64,000 nt of DNA from Panax quinquefolius (lineage: Eukaryota > Streptophyta > Magnoliopsida > Apiales > Araliaceae): contig CM035171.1 of assembly GCA_020205615.1 (NCBI GenBank), forward strand, positions 8,120,160-8,184,159. Direction: 5' to 3'. A program made the position numbers and the translations under genes. The notes under the pieces were generated by a model. The model was not told the origin of the DNA. It searched no databases and saw only the letters and a program-made list of their open reading frames with translations. This document shows, piece after piece, positions 43,919-55,250 of the stretch (its first letter is position 1; every line of letters begins with the position of its first letter).

Positions 43919-46448
43919 TGTAAGACCCCAACTTTTATAAATAAAGATGAATTTTCTATAAATATTATTTTGAATATTATGGAATAAATTTGATATAATG
44001 TTATAATTGTGGGTAATATTTATAAATTTTGCAAAGTAAGCAAGTTGTTATAAAATATTCGTTTGGTCTGGGAATATTCTTTTTGTCGGGGAATATTCGT
44101 ATGACGACGGCTCAATCATTAGTGGACCCCATTAATGGAAGTATTGTCGTAGTTAGAAACGACAAAATTATCTTTCTATAAAAATAACTACAGAGGTGTT
44201 ACCGTTAAAACCGCTTGAACTACCCGGTAGTAAAAGTACAAGAATGTCTGGCGTCAGATATAGAAGACACGATATCGATTATTGATGCTTACGTGAGAAG
44301 TCACTCACCTATGCTCAATTATTGCTACAAGAATTGTTGCATCATATCTCATATATTATTGATTCAATTATTGTCACAAGATCATCTCATATAATATGTT
44401 ATAGTATTAAATCAATAATCGAGACGACAAGTTATAAATGATTAATAATTGTTGAAAGATTAAATATCGTTGATTAAAAATAAAATGATTTGTGATAATA
44501 TTTATTCAATCCTTGATGTATATAAAGAGTCTCATATGAGACGCTTGTGGTAAGTTTGATTATTTTATGGGGGCCATATGTCATCATCTAAGAGTCTCTT
44601 CGTCAATAAGTAATTACCTTCGTCAATAGTAATTACCTTTGTGAATAGTAATTACCTTTGTCAATAGTAATTACCTTTACCGACGTCGAACCACTTGTCG
44701 CTTCACATTACAAAAGGCCGAACCACTTGTCGCTTCACATTACAAAAGGCGAAACCACTTTTCTTTTCACATCACCAAATAAGTCGAGCCACTTGCCTTT
44801 TCACACGGCGGTCTTAAAGCTAAGCTAGAAATCTTCTATAAATAGAGGCCTAGTGCTTCATTATTTTTCACTTAATTCATTCAAGCTATAGAGAGAAAGT
44901 ATAGAGAGAATAAGAGAGAAAGAAGAAGAGTATTTTGTTACTACACTACCGCAGATTCAATCTCCTACCAAAAGTAAGGGGTGTTATTCTTTCTTATTCA
45001 TGAAGAGAACTGCTGTTGTTATTCCATTGCTTATTATTCCGCTGGAATAACTCAGTGATATATGCTATTTACCTATACTTGGTGACATTCTTCGATTATT
45101 CTCATTGGAACATCCTGTGCGTGTGTTTTTTACATGGACCGGTTCCATCTTTATTATTATTCTATCGAACATCCTGTCATGCATGTGTTTTACACCTACC
45201 GGTTCCGCTCTTTATTATTATTCTCATTGGAACATCCTGTTCCATGTGTTTTACGGGACCGGGTTCCATTCTTTATTATTATGTTGGAATATCCCATCGT
45301 CATGCGTTTTATGCTTTAATTCGGTTCCGTTATTTATTATTCTGCTTGAAATAACTCTTCTGCAAGGGCCTATCGAATGCATGGTGATTTTTTTGTTATT
45401 CCATTCTTTATTATACCCAATTGGTTAAAACTTTGACTTCTATACTCCATGAAATTAGTGGAATATCCTTGATATTTGCGCTTTTCATCCAAAGATCCTT
45501 TCATGGAAATATTCTTCTCAAGATTCTTGAATTTTACTCTACAAAGCAAGATCATGTCGACAAATAATGTTATTGGTTCCTAGATAAATTAATTCTTGAA
45601 CTTGTTTTATTGAATATCATTGTCATCATCATCATGTTTATATTATGTTGAAAGTCATCTCGTGGCCCATGTAGTGCATAGATGGACTTGATATGATTAT
45701 GACCGAGAGACTATTCGGTAATCATGACCGTAATGTTACAAATGATGTGGTAAAAATCCTCGATGGCCCGTAGAAGTGCATTGATGGGCCAGTTGTTGGC
45801 ATGATCATGACCATTAATGAATACACAAATATTCTTGGCCAGTAGTGTATGAATAATTGTGGTCGTGATACTAAAGAATATCCTCGGTCAGTAGCGGGAG
45901 TGATTCGATGATGTGGAATATTTATTAAAGTCGAGTCCCAAATATATAACAAAGATGAAAAACCTTTTAAATCATAAAAGATAGTAGATTTTATTTTCTA
46001 CTTGACTCTTTTAATGGATTCTTTGGTTCACAGTAGTTAAACTTGATGTTCATTATATTTTATCGCTTTAACATCGTTTGTAGGCTAATGATAATTTATT
46101 CTGCATTATCTTAGTCATAATATTTCTTACTGAGCTAGTTGAGTTCACCCTTTCTTTCACTGTTCTCTTTAGGAAATGAGAATATAGCTGGGACGAGTCG
46201 GGGAACGGAGTAATGGTCCAGAGGATAGCATTAGTAGTCCTCACTATTCTGTGAAATAGTGTGATAATAATTGTAATGAGGACTCCTTTTGAGTTTGTAT
46301 GATCTCTAGTAGACAATATTTGTATTTAAACTCACAGTTTATGTCGTATTGTACACGATAGTTATATTAGTAAGTTGTATTTAAATTCTGTACCATGTAT
46401 CTGACTACCCAAGATGGGTGATGTATACCTAATTTTGGGGGCGTCACA
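43919..46448 (+). repeat. element 3, 3' LTR
   Basis: 2530 bp, uninterrupted; TGTAAGACCCC to GGGGGCGTCACA. TATA-like CTATAAATAG at 44836-44845. It gives the reference for the gap in the 5' LTR. Confidence 0.88.
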
Positions 46449-46453
46449 CTAAG
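46449..46453. other. target duplication CTAAG, copy 3
   Basis: Right flank of element 3, after which element 2 interior resumes (AAAACTTGACATTCG). Confidence 0.85.
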
Positions 46454-46998
46454 AAAACTTGACATTCGTTTTTCAATAAACGAATGACTTTATGGCTTGA
46501 TATGAAAGTGTTTGACTTCAATGGTTTGGTTGCTTGAATTCGAATAACAGGTTGCTTAGGAATATGAAAACTAACAACCTTACGAAAGCAATCAATTTTG
46601 GCATGATGAGTAGTTAATCAATCAATCGCCAAAATCACATCAAAAGCAAGTATCTTTAAAGAAATAAGGTCAACAGGTAATGCGATGGTGCCAACTTGGA
46701 TCAAACAAGATTTATAAACAATGGATGTGATGAAAGTTTCTCCTAACGGAGTTTCCACAGATAGGTCAAAGTCTAATTTCTCCGGAGTCAAGTTTAAACG
46801 TTGAGCACAAGCAGGAGAGATAAATGAATTGGTAGCACCGGTATCTAGTAATGTATAAACTTCGCATGAATTTCTGATTAGCTTACCCGTGATCACCTCG
46901 TTTGGGTTCCTCGCATGTTGACCAGTCACGACAAACGCTTTTTCAGGAACCGTTGACTTTGACTTTTTTAGGACAGCCTTTTGAGTCATCATCCCCAC
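46454..46998 (-). pseudogene. element 2 aspartic protease
   Basis: Minus strand, open over 126 codons: YTLLDTGATNSFISP with an intact Asp-Thr-Gly (46837-46845), then LNLTPEKLDFDLSVETPLGE and ILAFDVILAID. The best preserved protease in the window. Below 46618 the frame breaks and runs into the CTAAG insertion point. Confidence 0.82.
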
Positions 46999-48094
46999 TG
47001 GGCTTGGTTTTGCTACCGTACAATTTCGAGCGATATGTCCTTCCTTTCCATAATTATAGCATACCTTGAACTGTTGTGGACAGTTTGGGCTGATGTGTCC
47101 CTCTTTTCCACATTTATAGCATACGACCGGTGGTCGTTCTCCTATCTTAAAACCAGTTGCTGATGGTGCTGACGTCTTCGCAGTGTCATTGTTGAATCTC
47201 CTCTTTTTAAAATCTCCCCCCGACTCGCTTCTTCTATTTTCATGGCCACGATTACCTTGTCGCTCTTGTCCGTATTTTTCTTTCTCCGCTGGTTATCGTT
47301 GTTCTGATGATTGCTGTCACCGGTATGATCCTGGTTGCGGTCTCTTGGTTGAACGTACTCGTTATCTCGCTCTAATAATTGAGCCCTGTTGACAACATCT
47401 GAATATAAAGAAAATTTATGAGAGATAAGATATTATCGAATCTCGGGTTTTAAACCTCTCGTAAACATCCTCGCCATTCGCTCCTCGCTTCTACTAAATG
47501 AGGTGCAAACACGGATAACTCGCAAACTTCGCCTCGTATTGGGACACCGCGTGTTGTTTTGTTCTAGTCTAATAAACTCTACCTCTTTCATATATGCGAA
47601 AACTTTCGTGAAAGTATTTTTCGTTGAAAAGTTTCAAACGTTTCCCAAGACATGCGAGTCTTGAGAGGTCGGGTACGCTTCACGACTCCCACCAAGATTT
47701 CATGCCATGAACATTAAGGTGGCGAATAGAACCTTCGTTCTCCGTGCATCCCAAGACATTGAATATCTTGGTAATTTGCTTGACCCATGTTTCCGCCGTG
47801 ATCGGATCCGCTTTCCCTTAAATTCTCAAGCGGTCCCAACTCTTTGAACTGCTTGTCAGATAAGCAAGCAAGGCTATCTATCATTTCCACCCGTATTCTC
47901 AGTACACGAGTCTCCTCATCCGGTTTTGCATGAACTACAAAAGCTCCTAAACATCCCGGCTGCTCATTCGTCGATCGCTTTCAATGGTGTTGTTTACAAG
48001 AGTAATATTGCCTTTCATTGCACGCCTCCAGGGTGGTGATTAAAGGTGTTTCCACGGTCTCATTAACTCCACCATTAATATTCTCAACTGTCAT
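46999..48094 (-). pseudogene. element 2 gag
   Basis: Probable ATG at 48094-48092 (MTVENINGGVNETVETPLIT). The capsid region is frameshifted. Two zinc knuckles near the end: CYKCGKEGHISPNC (47121-47080) and CYNYGKEGHIARNC (47061-47020). The second has Tyr in place of a zinc-binding Cys. Confidence 0.78.
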
Positions 48095-48266
48095 TCTTAA
48101 ATATTGCCATAAAACAAGGGTTAATTAAACAAATTAACATATCACATATTAACCATATAGTTCGACGGACCAACAAATAAGCTTAGGTATGACATATTAC
48201 TAAAAAAGGATTACTCTGCCTCCCTCCTAAGATTATTCCCGATCTCCGCTTGAGAGACCAAATCCC

Positions 48267-48282
48267 TAAGCTCGATATCAAT
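48267..48282 (-). other. element 2 primer-binding site
   Basis: Minus strand GATTGATATCGAGCTTAG next to the LTR, a diverged form of the TGGTATCGAGCTTAG site of element 3. Confidence 0.6.
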
Positions 48283-51020
48283 CGTGACGCCCCAAAATAG
48301 GTATACAACACCCATTCTGAGTCGCCAAATACATGGTGCAAGAAACAACTACAACTTTATTAATACAACATAAAAAGCGTGAGTTTAAATACAAATATTG
48401 TCATCTGCATAATATCCATACTCAAATAAGTCCTCATTACAATTATTAATACACTATTTTACGTAATAGTGAGGACTACTAGAACAACTTCTAGAACCAT
48501 CATTCCACACCCCGACTAGTACTGCTACATTCTCGCCTCCCGAGAAGAAAAAATGGAACAACAAGGAAAAAGGTGAGCTCAACTAGCCCAAGAAAGAACA
48601 TTATGACTAAGATAATATAGAACAAATTATCATTAGTCCTCAACAGGAAAAATCTAATAGAATACAATAGACAACCGCTTTTAAATCAATCTTCGCAATG
48701 AAATAATAATTCATTAAAAGAGTTAAGTAGAGAATGCAAACTACTATCTTCTATATATGAATTTAAAAGTTCATCATCGATATTTTATCCCAAAAACATC
48801 AATCAATATATATCTGAATCAAATATTCATCTTTGCACTACAGCCAAAGATATTCATCACCAAGTCATGTTCATCTAAACACTGCTCATCTTTGCACTAC
48901 GGGCCAAAGATATTAATCGATTAATCATGTTCATCTCAACACTTGCTCATCTTTTGCACTATGGGCCAAAGATATTCATCAAGAAATCATTCATCTTTGC
49001 ACTACAAAGCCAAAGATATTTAGTAATATCATCATTTAGGATCGAGGATGATGAAAAATATTTCAAAGAAAACGAATCCAAAGGAAACAAAAGAACAAGC
49101 ATTAAGGATTCGTACTTTAAATAATCCAAGTTCAAAAATACTTCATAAATAACAGATTGAGTAAAAATTCAAGAATGAAGATCAAAACATAGATCCAATC
49201 AAAGATAGGAATCATAACAAACAATATTGGACACAGAAAAAGAAAATTTAATTTTTCCGTGAATAGTCACAGAAATATCGTGAATAAGAACTCGACACTA
49301 AAAGATAGAAATTTCACAAAAAAATCATCATGCTTCGTGAATAGTACTCGTGAATAAGAACTCATGAATAGTAACTCCGACATAAAAAGTTCTAAATTTG
49401 ATAAAAGTTCCAACTAATATTTCGATAATGATATCAAGAAATAATATCATTTGAGAAGAAAATAACATCCCTTACCTCGGAAAGAATAATAGTACTTCCG
49501 ACCGGAATAATTTGGATATAAGATCGAAAGAACTTGCACCGTATAGCAATACTCAAAGTACTAAAATACTCACAAATACGCGATATTATAGAAAGAGAAA
49601 AGAGAGAAATCTTTAGTTTACGGTGTGATTTTCAATTCTAACCCAAGACACCTATTTATAGAAAAATGCTTAGAACACCAAAAGCGTAAAATTTAATATA
49701 ATATTAATATTTATATTATAAATTCTCTCACGCACACTTAGCATCCTGAAATCACCACCTAATCACATGTTAAATGAGTCCCAACAATGTAAAAAACGTT
49801 TTTGTTAATATAATTATTTAAAACTTCTAAAATCAATTATTCTAGAACCTCTAACTTCAATAATTCATAATAAATAGCATCTTTATTAGAAAATTCGAAT
49901 CTCGCAACTTTTTATAGGAAATTCAATTCTCTACAACTTTACAGAAAAAAGTTTTTCCAAATTCCAAACAGAAATTGACCGAAATCCATAAACAGGCGAT
50001 TTTACGGGTTATAATCAAATTTCAGTCAAGAAATGGGCCCACAGACATGTTTAACATGTTTTAAACAACTTTTGCAACAAAAATACTCCACATCCTCATA
50101 TACTCATATATCCCACATTCATTGTAAAAATATCCCCATTATTATATTATAATAATATAATAAAATATTATTTTATCAGAAAAGATAAAATATCAATTTT
50201 TAACAGTCACTTTAAAAATTTTCTCCATCTATATCCACATAAAATTAATATATATCTCATCATATAAATCAATAATTAATTATTCACAAATAATATTACA
50301 AAATCACAAAGATCGGCAACCGTGTAGTTTCCTTCCCAGAAAGAGAGAGTTTTCGAATAAAGATTTCTCCTTATCATGCAGCCTTGATTAGGTGACCAAA
50401 CCTCTCCTTAGATGTAACTTTCTAGACATTGCCAATAATGTTATCTAATAATATTATTCAGATAATATGAATTATTGCTCTCGATAATGAAAAATCTTGT
50501 GTAGTGAAAATTATTGAAATAACAATAATATAAAAAAATCAACGCAACAATTATTGAATCAATAAAATAAAATAATCAATAAGAATTCATCAGTAACAAT
50601 TATTGAGTAGTTCCTCTTACGTAATAATCAATAATTGGTGCAATAATGCAGTGCTACTATTCAACAACGCAGATTATTGTGTTTTAACCAACGGGTAATC
50701 CAACAAGATAATTGGTAAATAACTCAAGGCAGTTATTTATAACAACTTATACCGCTGCTTTCTTCATCCAATTGCTTTCCGTTATGGGGCCCACACAAGG
50801 TCAGCTATAAATCGCATTTAATATTCTCTCGACAACAAGAATATTCCACGACCAAACGAATATTCTCCGACAACAATGAGTATTTTATAACCACTTGCTT
50901 ATTTGAAATATTTGCGCATTTTACCCATAACTAACCACATTAATCAAATCAACCCTTACTATTTCAAAATGATAAATAGAGGAAATTAAATTTCATTTAT
51001 TAATAATTTGGGGTCTTACA
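48283..51020 (-). repeat. element 2, 5' LTR
   Basis: 2738 bp, homologous to 25649-28475. TATA-like inverse CTATTTATAG near 49653-49663. The first base next to the primer site is C instead of T in TGTGACG. Confidence 0.85.
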
Positions 51021-51320
51021 ACTTCGGTGATCCACCTTTCAATTTTGTCAATTAGGTTATTAAACTATCAATTTTTTCCAATTACATAAATTGAACACGC
51101 CACGTCAACAATTGCTGACGTGGCTAATTTAAGTGGGGTCTTAACAAGCTTACGTGGCAAAAAAACAATTTTTTAATCATAAAATAAATAAGTCTGATTT
51201 AATAGGGGGCAAAATAGTCAAAACAAAAATTAACATAATTAATTAAAATAAAACAAATCCTTATATTTCATTCCATCCTTAATTAATTAAAATAAAACAA
51301 ATCCTAGATCAACCTCTCTT
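51021..51320. repeat. MULE left terminal inverted repeat, inner part
   Basis: Continues the 48 bases at 25601-25648. Contains TTCAATTTTGTCAATTA, AACTATCAATTTTTTCCAAT and CCACGTCAACAATTGCTGAC, paired with 52440-52710 on the other strand. Confidence 0.85.
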
Positions 51321-52439
51321 CCCATCCTTTCCAGGTTCCCCACCACCTCTCGCCGCCACCACCACCATCGATCACCACCTCCACCTAAACCACCAACACC
51401 TCCATTTCAAATTTCGACAAGTCTAGCCTCTCCCGCTTTGACCGACGACCACCACCCTCTCGTCGCACGGAAATCTCCTCACCCATAACCATGTCTTTCT
51501 CCTAATCACAATAACCATGTCTTTAAAAAGCAACAGATCGATGATACCGACGAGTAACAAAATCGAACTCAGTCCAAATCAAAAACATAAACAGTAGAAC
51601 CCTCCCAAAATCTTCCTCTAGGGAAGTTTTGCTAACCTCCGCATCTTTTCTGCTGATTCAGATAATATTTGGTGTAATCTCTTTGAGTCCAAATATTCGC
51701 TAACAATCAAAGTGTAGTTATCAAACAAGTACCTAGAAGTGTACGAAGTGATTGACCGGGAAATGGCAAAAGAACAAATTGCACACTCAGCTAAATTAAT
51801 TTCATAATTCATAAACCTCAATGACTGATCAGCCAACAATAGCCCACCGTCATTTACATCATCCATAAAAGTCCTCTCTATCAATTTCAAATCTAACCCA
51901 TGTGTATCCTTATTATCATACCCATGTATATGTATAATCTGAACAATTAAAGATCTACAGATCTCAATCCTCTAAGCTGACTCTCTGGTCCGGCTCCGAC
52001 CACTCTAAGTTCACTCTCTGGTCCTTCTTCTTCCTCGTAGGTATCCTCTTCTTCTTCCTTTTCGCTCCGCCTTCACCGGTCCCGGAGCAAAATCACGAGC
52101 CTCAGACTACTACATCCCAAGACCGGACGGACCGAGGAGTCTTAGTTCGTGTCTTTGCACACTCCAAAAAGCTAGGAAAACGTGTCCGGCTTAGAAGATC
52201 GACACAAACAATTTACATAGACTCGATGGTGTTCCGGCTATGGGATTGAAAGTGATTGACGCCAAAGATCTACGGTGGAGGACAGTGAGAAGGTTCTCGG
52301 AGGATCTTGCATCTGTGACTAACCGATCAATTGATTTGTCTAAGAATTTGTTTGTTTTGTTTGGACTAAAAGCTTCTTTACTTCGGTTGAGCTAGGGTTT
52401 GTCGAGCAATTTGGGGCTTTTGTCTTTGATCGATCATGG
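51321..52439. other. gene-like cargo of the MULE
   Basis: Less AT-rich than its surroundings, with coding-like pieces. On the minus strand 51890-51618 is a 90-codon frame (MKLIERTFMDDVNDGGLLLA, then AECAICSFAISRSITSYTSR). On the plus strand about 51990-52240 reads LWSFFFLVGILFFFLFAPPS, a membrane anchor followed by a Pro-rich stretch. About 52245-52395 reads GLKVIDAKDLRWRTVRRFSE and ends in a stop. I do not recognise the parent genes. The mix of orientations and the lack of transposase suggest captured host fragments, the defining trait of Pack-MULEs. Confidence 0.5.
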
Positions 52440-52750
52440 AAGGGTACTGATATGGGTTTATTTAATGTTTGTTTTAATTTAATTTGAAATGTTAAATTAT
52501 ATTTTGACTATTTTACCCATGATATTAACATATTTGTTTATGTAATGAATAAAAAAATATATTTTTTTTGCCACCTAAGCTAGTTAATGCCCCACTTAAA
52601 TTAGCCACGTCAGCAATTGCTGACGTGGCGTGTTCAATTTGTGTAATTGGAAAAAATTGATAGTTTAATAACTTAATTGACAAAATTGAAAGGTGGATCA
52701 CCGAAGTGAAATATACCCTATAATTTAGGGTACTAATTCATATTTAAGCC
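52440..52750. repeat. MULE right terminal inverted repeat
   Basis: Inverse of 25601-25648 plus 51021-51320. It is uninterrupted and so shows the original sequence across the element 2 insertion point (TATATTTCACTTCGGTGATC on the minus strand). Confidence 0.87.
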
Positions 52751-52759
52751 TAATATAAA

Positions 52760-54224
52760 TGCCCCTCATGTCTTGTATTTTTGAGAATTAATTGGTTACC
52801 CTTAAAATTAAAGAATAACGACCCGACAGAATACGTTATTAAATATTGTATCTAAACAAGGTAAAACTATGATTAAATATATTTATTTCGGCAGCTAGCT
52901 AGCCATAAATTATGCTTATTTAGTACTCCTCACTAATTAAATAGCAATTGCACCAGGGCATTTGATGGAACACATATATTGCATGAGTAAAAAAAATGGT
53001 AGTGAACACCATGCATTTCATGCAGTGTCCTCACCACCCCATTTTAAGCCACTCAATCTCCTCTCACCAACCTTGTGTGTTTCCTCAACTCTCCTTGTCT
53101 TCACTTTTTTTTTTTTTGGTCCTTTATATTTTTTCATTAGTTATATTAAGAATCAATTTGGGCGAAATTAAAAAATGGTTGGTGCAGAAAGATATATATC
53201 TTTTTGATGTCACGTTGTGGAATTATTAGAACCTAGCTCGCTCTAAATATAGTATACATACACTTGCATATGCATGTTTGTGAAATAATTGTACAAATAT
53301 GAACAAAGTACGTACCTTTGATAATTAATTAATGATGAGTGAAATAATTATTAATTGGAGCAAGAGAAAGAGGATTGCGTACGTGAATCATGTGATCACT
53401 GCTTGCAGGAAGTCTTATCCATCAATTTTGGCTGATATATGGCTAATCTTTTAATATATATTTTTTATATTAATTCTTTCGAGTTACAATTTAACTAAAT
53501 TAAAAGTGAATAAATAAATAAAACATAAACAAATTAAAGTTCACTCTTTCAGTTAGGATTGCAATTAATGTTTTGATTTTATTTAAATCGATCTTCACCT
53601 TCTTTTTTCTTTTGCAGGAGGTGACAAATTAAAGTCGTACGTTCTCATTGGCAGAACGAAGTAAAAAAAATTGATGGAATTAATTTTCTGGTTTTATACC
53701 GTGAAAATGGAAAAATCAAGACTGGTTTTATACGTACGTAATTAACAATCAATATAATTGTTAAATTTGTTTTTCAGCACCAAATGCAGGAAAAGCTTTT
53801 TCATACTTATTTTCAGTTTACTTAATTTGGAGAGGATTCTTGGCGAAACTATTCCCCAAAACAGCTGATCAGATCGAACAAAATCTTTGTCCTTTGTCAT
53901 TTAAACAATAGATATTATATATTAAACTATATATATATATATATTCTCGTTCATTAAACAGATAGGTTGCAATGAAACTAAAGCATGATCCAAAAAATAG
54001 AGGATATAATCAATGTTTCATTATACTCCCTCTTTTCTAAAATATAAGATTAAACTATTTAACTATTTGACGTGTTAAAGTCAATATAGGATATGCATAG
54101 GAAGATGAACATATTTTTCTGTATCCACTTTTCAGCCTATTGAACATATTTAAAGTGTCTCAGCTAGAGTTAAATATATGAAAAAGTATTTCCTGATTTA
54201 GTGTAATATATTAGAAGATAGATT

Positions 54225-54265
<41 letters not shown>

Positions 54266-54983
54266 TTAAACTCCCATTCTCCTTATTTGGCAAAGCCAAT
54301 AGTTAAGAAGGTGGACAGGCCATTAAATATTCAAGCAGAAAATAAGTGTTCAAGCACAAAAGAGTCGATTCTAGGAGGTGGCAGTGGCATAAGCAAAACC
54401 TCCTTTCTGTTACTTAAAGTTCCTTTGTCATAAGGGTTTTTAGAGCCTGAAAATTTTCATAAGCAGTGTGCATATACAAGGCAAAAAACTGAGGTGGAGT
54501 ATATTATGGAATCGACTAAATTATATACACTGCTAATTAATTGATGTAAAAGCTAGCCTTTAATTAAAAGCGTGACATTAAATCCCACTGTGGTATCATG
54601 CTAAATGTAAAAGGTACCCGACCGCTAATATAAATCTACATATTAAGAATTAATTATACTAAGAAAAAAATCTAGGTTAATTTTAGCAAATATGAGACCA
54701 ACCAATAAGATACACATGGTAGGAAGCAAGGCTACCATGAAAAGCAGTAGCAGCAAAACTAAACGACGTCAATGCCAGCAATTCAGGGCGGTTCCTTAGC
54801 ACCCCAAACAACCCGGCCGGTGCCACTTTGTGACGCCAAAAATGTACCCATTAATTAGGCTGTGACCAAGAATGTCAGGTAATGCCGCTAGCTGCATAAG
54901 AAAAATACTATGTTTAGTGCTTAATATACGTAGTGTATGTAGCAATGGGGTGAAATTATATATATATTTGATGATAGTATTAC
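52760..54983. other. intergenic, AT-rich
   Basis: No gene found; frames of 60-77 codons near 52962-53229 are overlapping and unconvincing. A (TA)n run lies at 54229-54262. ACTCCCTCTTTTCTAAAATATAAG near 54026 resembles the end of a Stowaway-type MITE, but its partner was not found. Confidence 0.4.
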
Positions 54984-55250
54984 CAGTCCAACACATTGAC
55001 CGATCCACTGGCAATGATGATCAAATTTCTCCACACAATTATCACATACAGGACATTAGGACAATGACAGCTTAATATTAATTTCTTGGTGGATAATTAA
55101 ATCTGACAATATTTTAATTTAACCTCCACTCCATTGAGTGTGATAACCCTTTTCTTTCTGGTTCTGACACTTGCACCAACTTCTTCCAAAATTGACAACT
55201 CATTTCTAGCTAGGAATAATTCCAATTCCGGGTCAAACATACTAAACGTA
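54984..55250 (-). pseudogene. DHHC-type palmitoyltransferase fragment, decayed
   Basis: Minus-strand reading gives RTRKKRVITLNGVEVKLKYC (about 55170-55107). A short disrupted stretch with stops follows, where the family has its PPR..SHCS region. Then comes [20 protein letters not shown] (about 55045-54987), ending at a GGACTG|GTAATA donor-like junction. This is the Cys-rich DHHC core of plant protein S-acyltransferases (family pattern CxxC..HC..DHHCPW.GQC.G). DHHC itself is kept, but the following Pro is Gln. Upstream membrane segments and downstream exons were not found, so it is a captured or residual exon. Confidence 0.65.

Larger units (their letters stand above)
34189..46448 (+). mobile_element. 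LTR retrotransposon element 3 (Ty3/gypsy, most complete copy)
   Basis: 5' LTR 34189-39048 (interrupted), primer-binding site 39051, gag-pol 39224-43886, purine tract AAGAAGGGAGGT (43907-43918), 3' LTR 43919-46448, duplications CTAAG (34184-34188, 46449-46453). The order gag, protease, RT, RNase H, integrase is that of Ty3/gypsy. The chromodomain-like tail and long LTRs suggest a Tekay/Del-type chromovirus. Many frameshifts and stops make it inactive. Confidence 0.9.
25649..51020 (-). mobile_element. LTR retrotransposon element 2 (Ty3/gypsy), interrupted
   Basis: Minus orientation: 3' LTR 25649-28475, 5' LTR 48283-51020, interior 28476-29719 and 46454-48282. The two interior pieces are contiguous in homology: the sequence around ..CATGGG-CTAAG-AAAACTTG.. 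matches the inverse of 40890-40925 in element 3. Flanks are ATTTT (25644-25648) and ACTTC (51021-51025). The undisturbed terminal repeat of the host MULE reads CACTTCGG, so the left duplication has two C-to-T changes. Much of RT, RNase H and integrase is deleted or broken. Confidence 0.88.
25592..52759. mobile_element. Mutator-like element (Pack-MULE type) carrying nested retrotransposons
   Basis: Perfect 9-bp duplications TAATATAAA (25592-25600, 52751-52759) flank inverted ends that begin GGCTTAAATATGAATTAGTA. The left terminal repeat is cut after 48 bases by element 2 and continues at 51021 (ACTTCGGTGATCCACCTTTC). Its partner is the minus strand of 52750 down to about 52440, so the repeat is about 300 bp, including CCACGTCAGCAATTGCTGACGTGG-type blocks. 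A 9-bp duplication and long terminal repeats are typical of Mutator-like elements. Without the retroelements it is about 1.8 kb and has no transposase, so it would have moved in trans. Confidence 0.85.
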
